40,102 nt of DNA from Microvirga arabica (GCF_016811235.1 NZ_JAFBID010000061.1:1-40102); one strand, 5' to 3'. Positions 1 through 7,380 are shown, counted from the first letter of the stretch. Numbers and translations are program-made. The notes: generated by a model not told the origin, from the sequence alone.

Positions 1-1
1 G

Positions 2-85
2 ATCACCGAGGAGATGTGGCTTGCCTCCCCGAAGAGGGACTTCGAAGGCACTGTGATCGCCGGGCGGGATTTACTTGCCGTGTAA
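2..85 (+). CDS. 3' end of an unidentified gene (partial)
   Basis: The reading frame is open from the window edge and ends in TAA, giving 27 residues that finish in GRDLLAV. The composition looks like the end of a soluble protein (EEMWLASPKRDFEG). I do not recognise the family. Only the tail is present, so the call rests on an open frame next to a real gene and could be chance. Confidence 0.35.
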   Translation: MTEEMWLASPKRDFEGTVIAGRDLLAV

Positions 86-204
86 CAGCCAGTCGTCTGC
101 TGCGGGTCAAAGGTGATCCTTATGGCTGTCCTTTGGACGTCGGCTTGCCGCCTCGATGCAGAAGTCAGGTGGGGTGCTTTATCGTCGGACGGCGCTACAG
201 CCTC

Positions 205-236
205 TTGACCTTTCCATCATTGGAAGCTGCACGGTT
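205..236 (+). promoter_or_regulatory. CueR-type (MerR family) promoter/operator
   Basis: A -35-like TTGACC (205-210) is followed at once by the inverted repeat TTCCA-TCAT-TGGAA (212-225). This is the layout of CueR-regulated copper promoters, where a dyad starting near the -35 box fills a long spacer. The expected -10 position (about 230-235) is poor, which also fits activator-dependent promoters. It lies 33 bp upstream of the HMA gene. The dyad is seen directly; the assignment to a CueR-like regulator is inference. Confidence 0.55.
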
Positions 237-269
237 GGACCCATCGCCACCAGAAACGGAGATGATGCG

Positions 270-521
270 ATGTGCGGATGCAGTACCCAATCGGGCCAAG
301 CCGTCGGGCGTGATCCGGCCGCCCTGACCCTGCGGGTCGAGGACATGACCTGCGGCCATTGTGCCGGCACGATCAAGAAGGCGGTCGAGGCGGCCCTGCC
401 GGGAACCGAGGTCGACGCGGATCCCGCCTCGAAGCTGGTCTCGGCCCGGGGCACGGCCGACCTCTCGGCGGTGACGGCCATCGTCGCCGAGGCAGGCTAC
501 ACACCATCCGTAGCGGCCTGA
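270..521 (+). CDS. HMA-domain copper chaperone-like protein (CopZ-like)
   Basis: An 83-residue protein with one heavy-metal-associated domain. The metal-binding motif MTCGHC starts near residue 31 and is followed by the usual pattern of a short ferredoxin-like fold (VEAALPG, then AGYTPSVAA at the end). Such proteins bind Cu(I) or another soft metal and pass it to P-type ATPases. The N-terminal extension adds MCGC, two more cysteines that could help bind metal. The ATG at 270 was chosen because GGAG sits just upstream and the HMA fold follows; longer in-frame starts add unrelated residues. The CueR-like promoter supports a role in copper. No CopA or CueR gene is visible, so the partners lie outside the window. 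Confidence 0.85.
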   Translation: MCGCSTQSGQAVGRDPAALTLRVEDMTCGHCAGTIKKAVEAALPGTEVDADPASKLVSARGTADLSAVTAIVAEAGYTPSVAA

Positions 522-535
522 GCGGCTCTATTACC

Positions 536-576
536 AAGGCGGTCGGGAAGGGTCGCAGGTCCCTCTGGACCGCCTT
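536..576 (+). terminator. Stem-loop after the HMA gene
   Basis: A perfect 9-bp stem (536-544 with 568-576) encloses a smaller GGGA/TCCC stem. There is no T-run, so it may be a weak terminator or only an RNA-stabilising hairpin. It lies 15 bp after the stop of the HMA gene and 42 bp before the ureohydrolase start. Confidence 0.4.
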
Positions 577-618
577 ACATGCTGGGCAACGAACCGGAGC
601 GATATACGGGAGGGAGCA

Positions 619-1569
619 GTGGCTGCGTTGACGAGGAAAAGCGACCGACCGAATCTCTTCGGCAGCGCAAGCGGACTGGACTTGGATTCCCTGGAGGCCG
701 ACGTCGCGTTCCTGGGGGTCCCGGTCGGATCCCCCTACTCCGAGCCGGAACTGGCAAGTGACCAGACCAAGGCGCCGGATGCCCTCCGGGCGGCCACCGC
801 GGGATTAATGTCGATGGACGAGGCCTTCGACTTCGACATCGGCGGGACTGTCCTGGACGGAAGGCCGATCCGCCTGGTCGATTGCGGGAACGTCCTCGTG
901 GATCCTGCCGACCTGGGCGCCAGCTCCCGCAACGCCGAGGCGGCTGTCCGGAAGATCCTGAAGGCCCGCGCCCTTCCGATTGTGATCGGCGGCGACCATT
1001 CGGTTCCGATCCCGGTCCTGAGAGCGTACGACGACCAGGACGGTCCCGTCACGCTCATTCAGATCGACGCCCATCTCGATTGGCGCAATGAACTGCATGG
1101 CATCAGGGATGGCTATTCAAGCCCGATGCGACGGGCCTCGGAAATGCCGCACGTCGGTGAGCTCTTCCAGATCGGAATCCGTGGGCAAGGCAGCGCCAGG
1201 CCGGAAGAGGTTGCCGCCGCGAGGGCCTATCAGGCTCACATCATCCCTGCCTACGAGGTGCATGACCGCGGCATGCAATCCGTGCTGGACCGGATCCCGC
1301 CCGGCGGAAGGTACTACGTCACGCTCGACGCCGATGGCATGGATCCATCCGTCATGCCGGCCGTCGCGTTCCCTACCCCTGGCGGGTTGACCTATCCCCA
1401 GATCCGCACGTTGATCCAAGGGCTTGCCACCAAGGGCCGCATTGTCGGCATGGACATCGTCGAGATCACTCCATCACGCGACTTCAACGATCTGACCGTG
1501 ATCGCGGCGAGTGGGATCATCAACATCCTCATCGGCGCGGCCGTACGCGCAGGCTACTTCCAGGGATGA
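619..1569 (+). CDS. Agmatinase/arginase family ureohydrolase
   Basis: A 316-residue ureohydrolase with all binuclear manganese motifs: GGDHS (H127), DAHLD (D150, H152, D154) and DADGMDP (D237, D239, D242), plus the late glutamate in VEITPSRD (E282). The family removes urea, or occasionally formamide-type groups, from guanidino compounds such as agmatine, arginine or guanidinobutyrate. Length is normal for agmatinase. The segment GYSSPMR (165-171) stands where many agmatinases have GT-type residues, so the substrate should not be assumed. GTG at 619 is preceded by GGGAGG. It stands alone, with no polyamine or arginine genes nearby, so its pathway is unknown. Confidence 0.85.
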   Translation: MAALTRKSDRPNLFGSASGLDLDSLEADVAFLGVPVGSPYSEPELASDQTKAPDALRAATAGLMSMDEAFDFDIGGTVLDGRPIRLVDCGNVLVDPADLGASSRNAEAAVRKILKARALPIVIGGDHSVPIPVLRAYDDQDGPVTLIQIDAHLDWRNELHGIRDGYSSPMRRASEMPHVGELFQIGIRGQGSARPEEVAAARAYQAHIIPAYEVHDRGMQSVLDRIPPGGRYYVTLDADGMDPSVMPAVAFPTPGGLTYPQIRTLIQGLATKGRIVGMDIVEITPSRDFNDLTVIAASGIINILIGAAVRAGYFQG

Positions 1570-1616
1570 CGCGGGCCGAGCGAGGTGCGGCCCTCTCGCT
1601 GGGGAATGCCCTTAGG

Positions 1617-1640
1617 CGCCCAAGGACTTGTCCTTGGGCG
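1617..1640. terminator. Stem-loop between convergent genes
   Basis: A perfect 10-bp inverted repeat (1617-1626 with 1631-1640) with a 4-nt loop lies between the 3' end of the ureohydrolase gene and the 3' end of the minus-strand hydrolase gene. There is no clear T-tract on either side. Its place between convergent ends fits a shared terminator. Confidence 0.55.
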
Positions 1641-1705
1641 TGATCCCGCCGGCTGGCAACCATCCAATCGACGCCACCTGGCTGTGATCGAAAGTCGGCA
1701 GGATG

Positions 1706-2239
1706 CTATTTGATCAAGGCAAGTGCCTGCCTGAAACGCGAATGCTCCGCGGTTTGCAGCCACTCGAAGACAACCATCTCAGTCGTGACGATCTCGGCGC
1801 CGTGGCGTTCCATGCGCCGGACAGCCGCCTCCTTGTTCTCCGGATGGCGAGAACCTACGGCATCGCGCACCACATAGGTCTTGCGGGAGGCCCCAAGGAG
1901 CCCGAGCACGGTCTGCTGGACGCAGACATGAGCCTCGCACCCGACAACAACGATATGCCCGTCGACAGGGACGCGGTCGAGGAATCCATCCTCGCGGCAG
2001 GCGTCGAAGTACTGCTTGTGCACCAGCCGATCTTCCTCGACGTGCAATTCCTGGGCCGTCGGCCCGAGGCCTTTCGCATTCTGCTCGGTGAAAAGGCGAG
2101 GAACGTCGATCATCTGCGCCGCCTCGATGAGCCGGCGCGCATTGCGAACCGCGGCCTCTCCCTCGTGGATCGCCGGCATGAGCCGCGCCTGGAAGTCGAC
2201 GACGAGAAGAAGGGATCGTTTCGGGTCAATGGTGAGCAT
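1706..2239 (-). CDS. Isochorismatase-family cysteine hydrolase
   Basis: A 177-residue protein of the isochorismatase-like (cysteine hydrolase) fold. The triad is visible: D15 in LVVDFQ, K75 in VHKQYFDAC and C106 in CEAHVCVQ. The sequence resembles the YcaC-like or nicotinamidase-related hydrolases found in many proteobacteria, usually with unproven substrates. ATG at 2239 has GAGGA about 9 nt upstream; the frame stays open farther upstream but shows no family similarity there. It runs convergent to the ureohydrolase. A second, distinct family member lies at 5715-6263. Confidence 0.85.
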   Translation of the reverse strand: MLTIDPKRSLLLVVDFQARLMPAIHEGEAAVRNARRLIEAAQMIDVPRLFTEQNAKGLGPTAQELHVEEDRLVHKQYFDACREDGFLDRVPVDGHIVVVGCEAHVCVQQTVLGLLGASRKTYVVRDAVGSRHPENKEAAVRRMERHGAEIVTTEMVVFEWLQTAEHSRFRQALALIK

Positions 2240-2380
2240 GTGCCATTCCTCTAGGGGTTGTGCGGTGAATTTCGAGCTGAGGCAAGGGAATGGCCGTAGC
2301 CGGTCCGCCGTGTCGCAGGACAGTCGGCAGAGCCAGCGTCCCTTGCCCACAGGGAGTGTCCGCATACGACAGAGCGATTG

Positions 2381-2408
2381 CCCGGGCGGGAGCGATGCCC
2401 CGCCCGGG
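2381..2408. terminator. GC-rich stem-loop, copy 1
   Basis: A 10-bp perfect stem (2381-2390 with 2399-2408) with an 8-nt loop. It sits in the same position relative to the isochorismatase remnant as the 12-bp stem at 5666-5692 does to the intact gene, so it was probably duplicated with it. Confidence 0.5.
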
Positions 2409-2430
2409 TCCATCCGTGGGTTTGTGCGAC

Positions 2431-2512
2431 TTACCGTTGGGTGTACGTCTCGGTGTCGGTGATCGTCGCGTAGGGCCAAGCCAAGGGACGACATCGGGGC
2501 GGCATGCAAGCG
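2431..2512 (-). pseudogene. Remnant of an isochorismatase-family gene (3' end)
   Basis: About 80 bp closely match the last codons of the gene at 5715-6263, including its TAA stop and the stretch coding for the end around MSSLGFAYATITDTD. A core of about 25 bases around 2450-2475 is identical to 5740-5765. One extra base near 2475 shifts the frame, and similarity stops near 2512. The downstream hairpin and the bases between hairpin and stop are also matched. This is a decayed partial duplicate, either a leftover of a second full copy or a short segmental duplication. Confidence 0.75.
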
Positions 2513-2529
2513 GCTCGGCGAAGCAGCAA

Positions 2530-4026
2530 TCAATGCAGAGGTGCATCGCCTGTTACAGCGACTTGCCCTCTCCTGGCATTGACAAGAACGGCCGCGATGA
2601 CGGCTGCGATGACGAGGGCAACCCCGCTCCCAACAAGCGCAAGACCATAGCCATGGATCAGCGCATCACCCGCCGACCACACCATCCCGGCGTCTCCGGT
2701 TTCCCGCCCACGATGGAGAACGGCGAGTGCATCCGGCAGCCTGCTGGCCGTGACTGAAACGGAGATGGTTGAGAGCACGGCCAGTCCGAAGGCGACGCCG
2801 ACCTGCTGCGAGGCGTTGAAGAGTGCCGACGCGATGCCTGTCTCCTTCGGCGGCACTCCCTTCACGGCGGTCAATGCCAGCGCGATGACGGCCATCACAA
2901 AGCCGAAGGCAGTGAGGAAGGCGGCAGGCATGAAGTGCCAGATGAAGTCGAATTCCCGCCCGATGCCGGAGAGCCAGAACAGCGCGGCACCGCCGATCAG
3001 CGCACCCGGCACGGCGACTTCGCGCGGGGCAACCCGGATGAGCAGCTTGGAACCGATGACTGCCCCAAGAATGATACCTGCTCCGAAGGGAAGGAAGGCC
3101 AGGGCGGTCCAGATCGGGCTGTAGCCCAGGATGTGCTGCATGTAGAGCGTCAGCAGATACAGCATGCCCATCGGGCCGAAGCCCAACAGCAGCATCGCGA
3201 GGTAGGAGCCGGCCCGGTTGCGATCCCTGAAGAGACGGAGCGGAAGTAGCGGATCCTTGCTGCGCGCTTGCAGGACCAGGAAAACGGGCAGCAGGATCGC
3301 GGATGCGGCGAAGGACGCCAAGGTGATGGGATCGGTCCAGCCGTGCTCACCTCCGCGGGTGATCCCGTAAACGAGTGCCGCCATGCCACCAATGCTGGTG
3401 ATCGCTCCTGCGAAGTCGGGACGACCCTTGTGCAATTCCGCCTCGACGAGCCGGCCGGATCCAGCCAAGACCGCCAGACCGATGGGAACGTTGATGAAGA
3501 ATGCCCAACGCCAGCCAAGCGTCCCCGTCAGCAACCCGCCGAGGATCAGCCCGACGATGATGCCAAGACCGGACATGGCGCCGTAGACGGCCATCGCGCC
3601 GTTGCGGGATTTCCCCTCGGGAAAGGTCGTGGCGATCAAGGCCAAGGCATTGGGCGCGACCAATGCCGCGCCCATTCCCTGCAGGCCGCGCGAAGCGATC
3701 ACGCCCATGCCGTCCTGGGCCAGGCCGACGAGAAGCGACGCAATGGTGAAAAGCGCCATACCGACCTGCAACATGCGTCGTCGCCCGAACAGGTCGCCCA
3801 GCCGGCCGCCGAACAGCAGCAATCCGCCAAAGGCGAGAATGTAGGCGTTGATCACCCAAGGCAGGTTCGCAGCCGAGATCCCAAGGTCGTTCTGGAGCGT
3901 CGGCAAGGCGATATTGGCAATCGTGTCGTCAAGCACCACCATGAGTTGGGCTGTCGCAATGACGGCCAGGGACAGGCCGAGCCCACGGTCACGTTTGCCT
4001 GCCTGAGGGAGGGCCTCATTGGGCAT
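2530..4026 (-). CDS. DHA2-family MFS multidrug exporter
   Basis: A 498-residue integral membrane protein of the major facilitator superfamily, drug:H+ antiporter 2 branch (EmrB/QacA type, 14 predicted membrane segments). TM1 carries MVVLDDTIANIALP, the loop between TM2 and TM3 carries motif A (GGRLGDLFGRRRML), and motif C-like GLGIIVGLILGG follows near residue 165. Such proteins export toxic cations, dyes or antibiotics with proton exchange. The ATG at 4026 follows AAAGGAG. It is divergent from a cytochrome c gene. A near-perfect dyad lies about 70 bp upstream of the start; no regulator gene is adjacent. No EmrA-like partner is present, so it may work alone in the inner membrane. Confidence 0.9.
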   Translation of the reverse strand: MPNEALPQAGKRDRGLGLSLAVIATAQLMVVLDDTIANIALPTLQNDLGISAANLPWVINAYILAFGGLLLFGGRLGDLFGRRRMLQVGMALFTIASLLVGLAQDGMGVIASRGLQGMGAALVAPNALALIATTFPEGKSRNGAMAVYGAMSGLGIIVGLILGGLLTGTLGWRWAFFINVPIGLAVLAGSGRLVEAELHKGRPDFAGAITSIGGMAALVYGITRGGEHGWTDPITLASFAASAILLPVFLVLQARSKDPLLPLRLFRDRNRAGSYLAMLLLGFGPMGMLYLLTLYMQHILGYSPIWTALAFLPFGAGIILGAVIGSKLLIRVAPREVAVPGALIGGAALFWLSGIGREFDFIWHFMPAAFLTAFGFVMAVIALALTAVKGVPPKETGIASALFNASQQVGVAFGLAVLSTISVSVTASRLPDALAVLHRGRETGDAGMVWSAGDALIHGYGLALVGSGVALVIAAVIAAVLVNARRGQVAVTGDAPLH

Positions 4027-4096
4027 TGATGAACTCCTTTGGGTTTTGCGGGATGGCTGAACGCCGATCCACGCTGAGGGACCAAGGGTGTAATCG

Positions 4097-4111
4097 TTCC
4101 AACTGTTGGAA
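4097..4111. promoter_or_regulatory. 15-bp dyad, likely operator
   Basis: The sequence TTCCAAC-T-GTTGGAA is a dyad with perfect 7-bp arms around one central base. On the minus strand TTGACC directly precedes it, so a repressor bound here would cover the -35/-10 spacer of the exporter gene. TetR- or MarR-type regulators commonly use such sites next to drug exporters. The bound protein is unknown. Confidence 0.5.
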
Positions 4112-4296
4112 GGTCAACGGATCAAGTTGCCCCGGAGAGCAAAGCTCTGCCTCCCCAAAAAACCGTCTCAAGATGCTGTCATTCCTGACCGCTATTTTGT
4201 CGCTCCAACCAATTGGCGCGATGCATTTTGCGTTCTATGGCTCGGCCGGATGTTCGACATACACGATGCGTGACAGCACATTGAAGGAGCGGGAGT

Positions 4297-4767
4297 GTGC
4301 GTAGGTTTGTCTTAGGCGTCGCCGCTGTCACTCTGGTTGCGGGCGGCGCAAGCATAGGCGTGTTTCTTTACGGAACGAATGCCCCAGCAGCGAGCGCAGT
4401 AGGCGGTCCGACGCCCCAAAACGCTGCAAAATCGATCATGACCCCGACGCGCCCGCCACCCGAGACGTTCGCGCGAGTCTTTGCGCCATGCGCACATTGC
4501 CACCAGATTGGAGACGGTGCTCGTGCGACGTCGGGACCCGTTCTGACCGACATCGTTGGACGGCGTGCAGCAAGAACCGACTATCCCTATTCTCAGGCCA
4601 TGATCCGAAGTGGTCTGACGTGGGATGACACTACGCTACGCCGTTTTCTGGCCAAGCCATCCGATGTTGTTCCTGGGACGCGCATGTTCTTCAAAGGTCT
4701 TCAGCATGACGAAATCGATCCGCTGATCGAGTTCTTAAAGAAGCCGAATCTTGATGAAAATGGCTAG
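4297..4767 (+). CDS. Small class I cytochrome c, membrane-anchored or secreted
   Basis: A 156-residue protein with an N-terminal hydrophobic segment (residues about 4-25, VLGVAAVTLVAGG) that acts as an anchor or export signal, a proline-rich linker, and one class I cytochrome c domain. Haem is attached at CAHCH (65-69), with M130 in GTRMFFKG as the likely sixth ligand, typical of cytochrome c550/c2-like proteins. It acts in the periplasm as an electron carrier. GTG at 4297 is preceded by AAGGAG. The gene is divergent from the drug exporter and is not next to an oxidase; the bd oxidase farther along uses quinol, not cytochrome c. Confidence 0.85.
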   Translation: MRRFVLGVAAVTLVAGGASIGVFLYGTNAPAASAVGGPTPQNAAKSIMTPTRPPPETFARVFAPCAHCHQIGDGARATSGPVLTDIVGRRAARTDYPYSQAMIRSGLTWDDTTLRRFLAKPSDVVPGTRMFFKGLQHDEIDPLIEFLKKPNLDENG

Positions 4768-4813
4768 AAACCCTGAATAGCCGTGTCCGACACGCTGCGT
4801 ACGATGAGGGCGA

Positions 4814-4836
4814 CAGCCGCGACGAAATCGCGGCTG
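4814..4836 (+). terminator. Stem-loop after the cytochrome c gene
   Basis: A 9-bp perfect stem with loop CGAAA lies 46 bp after the cytochrome c stop. It has no T-run, so it is at best a weak intrinsic terminator. Confidence 0.4.
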
Positions 4837-4977
4837 CCATGGCTCGCACGCCACTGCCGGCATTGAAAGCGTGTGCCGCCGACCAGGAAAAGCCGTGAGG
4901 CCTCCTTGCCCCGCTTGGTGCTCACGGCGCCCTTGTAAATATCGGGTGGTGACCCGAGCCGGGTCGATTTCGTTCTG

Positions 4978-5115
4978 CCGCTGGGGATCAGGGCGAATGG
5001 CTCGCGCGCTACGTAGCGTTTGGGGTGTCGGAGAGCTTCGGGCCTGGAAGCGCCCTGAGCCTCTCGCTTGGCCAGGTAGACCTCGGTTCGGGGATCAGCC
5101 CGAAACCTCCTGAAA
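4978..5115 (-). pseudogene. Remnant of an IS110-family transposase C-terminus
   Basis: Translated on the minus strand, the segment reads FRRFRADPRTEVYLAKREA, then GASRPEALRHPKRYVAREPF. This resembles the conserved end of IS110/IS116/IS902-family transposases, where a DPRT-like segment is followed by an ALRCLKRYVARE-like segment. No start, no N-terminal DEDD domain and no insertion-sequence ends are present. It is a short fossil of a mobile element. The family call is from memory of the motif and is moderate. Confidence 0.5.
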
Positions 5116-5165
5116 TCCCGCCGGCGAGCGAGTTTCGATTGACTGGCCGGCGGAATTCCTCGTGT

Positions 5166-5618
5166 TTATGTTTCGGCGGACTCCGCGACGGAGACGGAGC
5201 CTTCGACGCTGATCAGGATGTCGGCTTTCTTCAGTAAGTTTCCGATGAAGCATGCCTTGTCGGCCTGCTGCAACGCCGATCCGGCTGCATCAACCTGCTC
5301 CTGTGTGGCCTCGGGCAGCAGGTTCACCGTGATCTGATGACCGATGGTGAAGCCGGCCTCCTTGGGATCGGATGCTTCGGACTCCAGCGTCAGTCCGTCC
5401 ACTGGCAGCTTTCTGTTCTGGAGAATGGCAACCAGCGTCATCAGGTAGCAGGTGGCCGCCGACGAGACGAGCAATGCCTTCGGATCGGTGCCTTGGCCTG
5501 TGCCACCAAGCTCGTGCGGGATCGCAATGACTGATGCAAGGCTTTCCGCCTCGATCCTCCCCTGCCCCTTCATGTTTCCAGCCCAGGTGGCTCTAAGTTT
5601 TGTGCCCAAGGATAGCAT
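5166..5618 (-). CDS. OsmC-family protein (peroxide-detoxification type)
   Basis: A 150-residue OsmC-like protein. The two family cysteines are seen: C57 in SSAATCYLMTL and C123 in DKACFIGNLLK. Members reduce organic hydroperoxides or peroxidised thiols in the cytoplasm. The layout (N-terminal LRATWAGNMKGQG strand, then PKALLVSSAATC) fits the YhfA/SACOL-type OsmC subgroup better than Ohr. I chose ATG at 5618; GGAAGG lies very close upstream, so initiation at TTG 5630 or at ATG 5573 region is also possible. The nearby isochorismatase-family gene is on the same strand but separated by a hairpin. Confidence 0.8.
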   Translation of the reverse strand: MLSLGTKLRATWAGNMKGQGRIEAESLASVIAIPHELGGTGQGTDPKALLVSSAATCYLMTLVAILQNRKLPVDGLTLESEASDPKEAGFTIGHQITVNLLPEATQEQVDAAGSALQQADKACFIGNLLKKADILISVEGSVSVAESAET

Positions 5619-5665
5619 CCTTCCGTTCAAAGCCCGCCGTACGCGCGGGCTACGTTCATGGAGAG

Positions 5666-5692
5666 CCCGGACGGGGCGCCGCCCCGTCCGGG
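5666..5692 (-). terminator. GC-rich stem-loop, copy 2
   Basis: A perfect 12-bp stem (5666-5677 with 5681-5692) with a 3-nt loop lies 22 bp after the stop of the minus-strand hydrolase gene. It lacks a U-tract but is very stable. A related hairpin lies at 2381-2408 beside the degraded copy of the same gene end. Confidence 0.6.
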
Positions 5693-5714
5693 TCCATTCG
5701 TGAGTTCGCGCGAT

Positions 5715-6263
5715 TTACCGTTGAATGTATGCGTCGGTGTCGGTGATCGTCGCGTAGGCAAAGCCAAGAGACGACATCAGGGCTGCATGCACCTGGGCTG
5801 CCGGCACCGTCACCCCGCCGAACTCAAGATCGCGCGTCGCGCAGGCATCCTGCACCACGGTCGTCTTGAAGCCGAAATCGCTGGCGGCACGCGCGGTGGC
5901 GTCGATGCACATATGGCTCATGGCGCCGACAACCGTGACCTCTTCGATCCCCTTGGCGTCCAGCTTGTCCTTCAGGTCGGTCTTCAGGAAGGAGTTCGGA
6001 TAGTTCTTGACGACCAGCGTCTCGCCATCGCGCGGCGCGACGGCCGGATTGATCTTCACGCCCTCGGTTTCGGGAAGGAAGAAGGGTGCCTGCGGATCGA
6101 GGAACACATGCTGGACATGGATCACCTCATCGCCCTTATCCCGGGCCGAAGCGATCACTTTGGCCGCGTTCGCCGCCGCCTGGTCGATGTTGACGAGGGA
6201 ATACTTGCCCCCGGCGAAGTAGTCGTTCTGGAGGTCGACGACGATCACTGCACGCTTGCTCAT
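5715..6263 (-). CDS. Isochorismatase-family cysteine hydrolase (nicotinamidase-like)
   Basis: A 182-residue protein of the cysteine hydrolase fold with its triad visible: D10 in VVDLQNDYF, K86 in VVKNYPNSF and C119 in SHMCIDAT. These features are shared with nicotinamidase and YcaC/PncA-like hydrolases. The VDLQNDY and MSHMCIDATARAA segments match the large group usually annotated as cysteine hydrolase family protein. The exact amide or ester substrate is not known. ATG at 6263 has AAAGG upstream. It is divergent from a GlxA/AraC-type regulator across 100 bp, which often means the regulator controls it. Its last 80 bp have a decayed duplicate at 2431-2512. Confidence 0.88.
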   Translation of the reverse strand: MSKRAVIVVDLQNDYFAGGKYSLVNIDQAAANAAKVIASARDKGDEVIHVQHVFLDPQAPFFLPETEGVKINPAVAPRDGETLVVKNYPNSFLKTDLKDKLDAKGIEEVTVVGAMSHMCIDATARAASDFGFKTTVVQDACATRDLEFGGVTVPAAQVHAALMSSLGFAYATITDTDAYIQR

Positions 6264-6363
6264 GGTTCTACCTTTCGTTTGCCTCATGGCGTCTGAATGG
6301 CTGGACATTAGGTGGCGCTTGGGGTTATGCCCATTGGCGATATCGACATAATGCGGGGCGATA
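6264..6363. promoter_or_regulatory. Divergent promoter region of hydrolase and regulator genes
   Basis: This 100-bp region must hold the promoters for the hydrolase gene (minus) and the AraC-type regulator gene (plus). A perfect 8-bp palindrome CGATATCG lies at 6338-6345, and TTATG/CATAA half-sites flank it at 6325 and 6347. No clear -35/-10 pair was found. Confidence 0.35.
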
Positions 6364-7359
6364 GTGACAATCGATCAGGCACGGGCGGTTGAGGTCGGGA
6401 TCCTGACGTATCCGGGGGCGCAGCTCTCGGCTGTGCTCGGCATGACGGACCTGTTCACGGCATCGAACCGCTTCTTGGCTCCCGACGAGACGCGGCCCTC
6501 GACCCTGATCAGGGTCAGTCACTGGACGCTGGACGAAGGCAGCAAAGCTCCGCTCCGGACCTTCGACACGATGCCCTCCGACGGAGGAAGACCGGACGTT
6601 TTGATCGTGCCTCCTACGCTGGAGGGCCCGGCCTCCCAGGAAATCGCCGCCCCTTTTGTCGGATGGCTGCGTGAGCACCATGCATCGGGCACCGTCCTGG
6701 CCTCGGTGTGCGCGGGCGCCTTCCTGCTCGGTGAAACCGGCCTTCTGGACGGCCGCTCGGCCACGACGCACTGGATGCACGAAGACCTGTTCCGGGCGCG
6801 CTTCCCCCGGGTCCGAGTCGACGTGGACCGGCTCCTCATTGATGGCGGAGAGATCCTTTGCGCCGGGGGGCTGATGGCCTGGACGGACCTGTGCCTCAAG
6901 CTGCTCGACCGGTTCCGCGGGGCGGAGGTCATGGCGCAAACGGCAAAGTTCCTGCTGGTCGATCCCCCAGGGCGGGAACAGCGCTACTACAACTTCTTCT
7001 CCCCACGCCTGGCGCATGGCGATGTGGCGGTGCTCAAGGTGCAGCGCTGGCTTCAGGCGACGGAAGCCATGGATATCTCCCTTGAGACGCTGGCCGCCGA
7101 GGCCGGGCTTGAGAAGCGGACTTTTATGCGCCGGTTCCGCAAGGCGACGGGGATGACCACGTCTGAATATGCTCAAAGGATTCGTGCCACCAAGGCCTGT
7201 GAACTGTTGCAGTTCAGCGGACTTTCCGTGGAGCAGATCGCCTGGCAGGCCGGGTACACCGATCCGGGCGCCTTTCGGAAGGTGTTTGCCAGGGTCGTCG
7301 GGTTGACGCCTAGCGAGTACCGCCAGCGCTTCAACGCGTTCGATGCGCCGGATCGTTAG
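6364..7359 (+). CDS. GlxA-family AraC-type transcriptional regulator with DJ-1/PfpI domain
   Basis: A 331-residue regulator. The N-terminal part (about 9-190) is a DJ-1/PfpI-like domain with C116 in ASVCAGAFLLGETGLLDG and H136 in ATTHW, residues that are kept in the family and may bind a ligand instead of catalysing. The C-terminal part (about 225-325) has two helix-turn-helix units of the AraC type (LAAEAGLEKRTFMRRFRKATG and VEQIAWQAGYTDPGAFRKVF). GTG at 6364 is chosen for the conserved VGILTYPGAQ start. Related proteins control amine, carnitine or xenobiotic genes. It is convergent with a second regulator of the same class and divergent from the hydrolase gene, its likely target. Confidence 0.88.
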   Translation: MTIDQARAVEVGILTYPGAQLSAVLGMTDLFTASNRFLAPDETRPSTLIRVSHWTLDEGSKAPLRTFDTMPSDGGRPDVLIVPPTLEGPASQEIAAPFVGWLREHHASGTVLASVCAGAFLLGETGLLDGRSATTHWMHEDLFRARFPRVRVDVDRLLIDGGEILCAGGLMAWTDLCLKLLDRFRGAEVMAQTAKFLLVDPPGREQRYYNFFSPRLAHGDVAVLKVQRWLQATEAMDISLETLAAEAGLEKRTFMRRFRKATGMTTSEYAQRIRATKACELLQFSGLSVEQIAWQAGYTDPGAFRKVFARVVGLTPSEYRQRFNAFDAPDR

Positions 7360-7380
7360 CGCACCCGATCATGGGTGCGC
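7359..7380. terminator. Shared terminator hairpin between convergent regulators
   Basis: A perfect 8-bp stem (7359-7366 with 7373-7380) with a 6-nt loop overlaps the stop region of both converging genes. There is no long T-run on either side. Confidence 0.5.

Larger units (their letters stand above)
4768..5165. other. Gap of about 400 bp with remnants only
   Basis: No convincing intact gene is visible. The gap holds a perfect 9-bp stem (4814-4822 with 4828-4836) with a 5-nt loop shortly after the cytochrome gene, and the tail of an IS110-like transposase on the minus strand (about 4978-5115). An open plus-strand frame at 4871-5113 is arginine-rich with no recognisable motif and is taken as chance. 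Confidence 0.6.

Noticed and set aside
4871..5113. An 80-codon plus-strand ORF
   Set aside because: It is arginine/proline-rich without motif and lies antisense to the transposase remnant.
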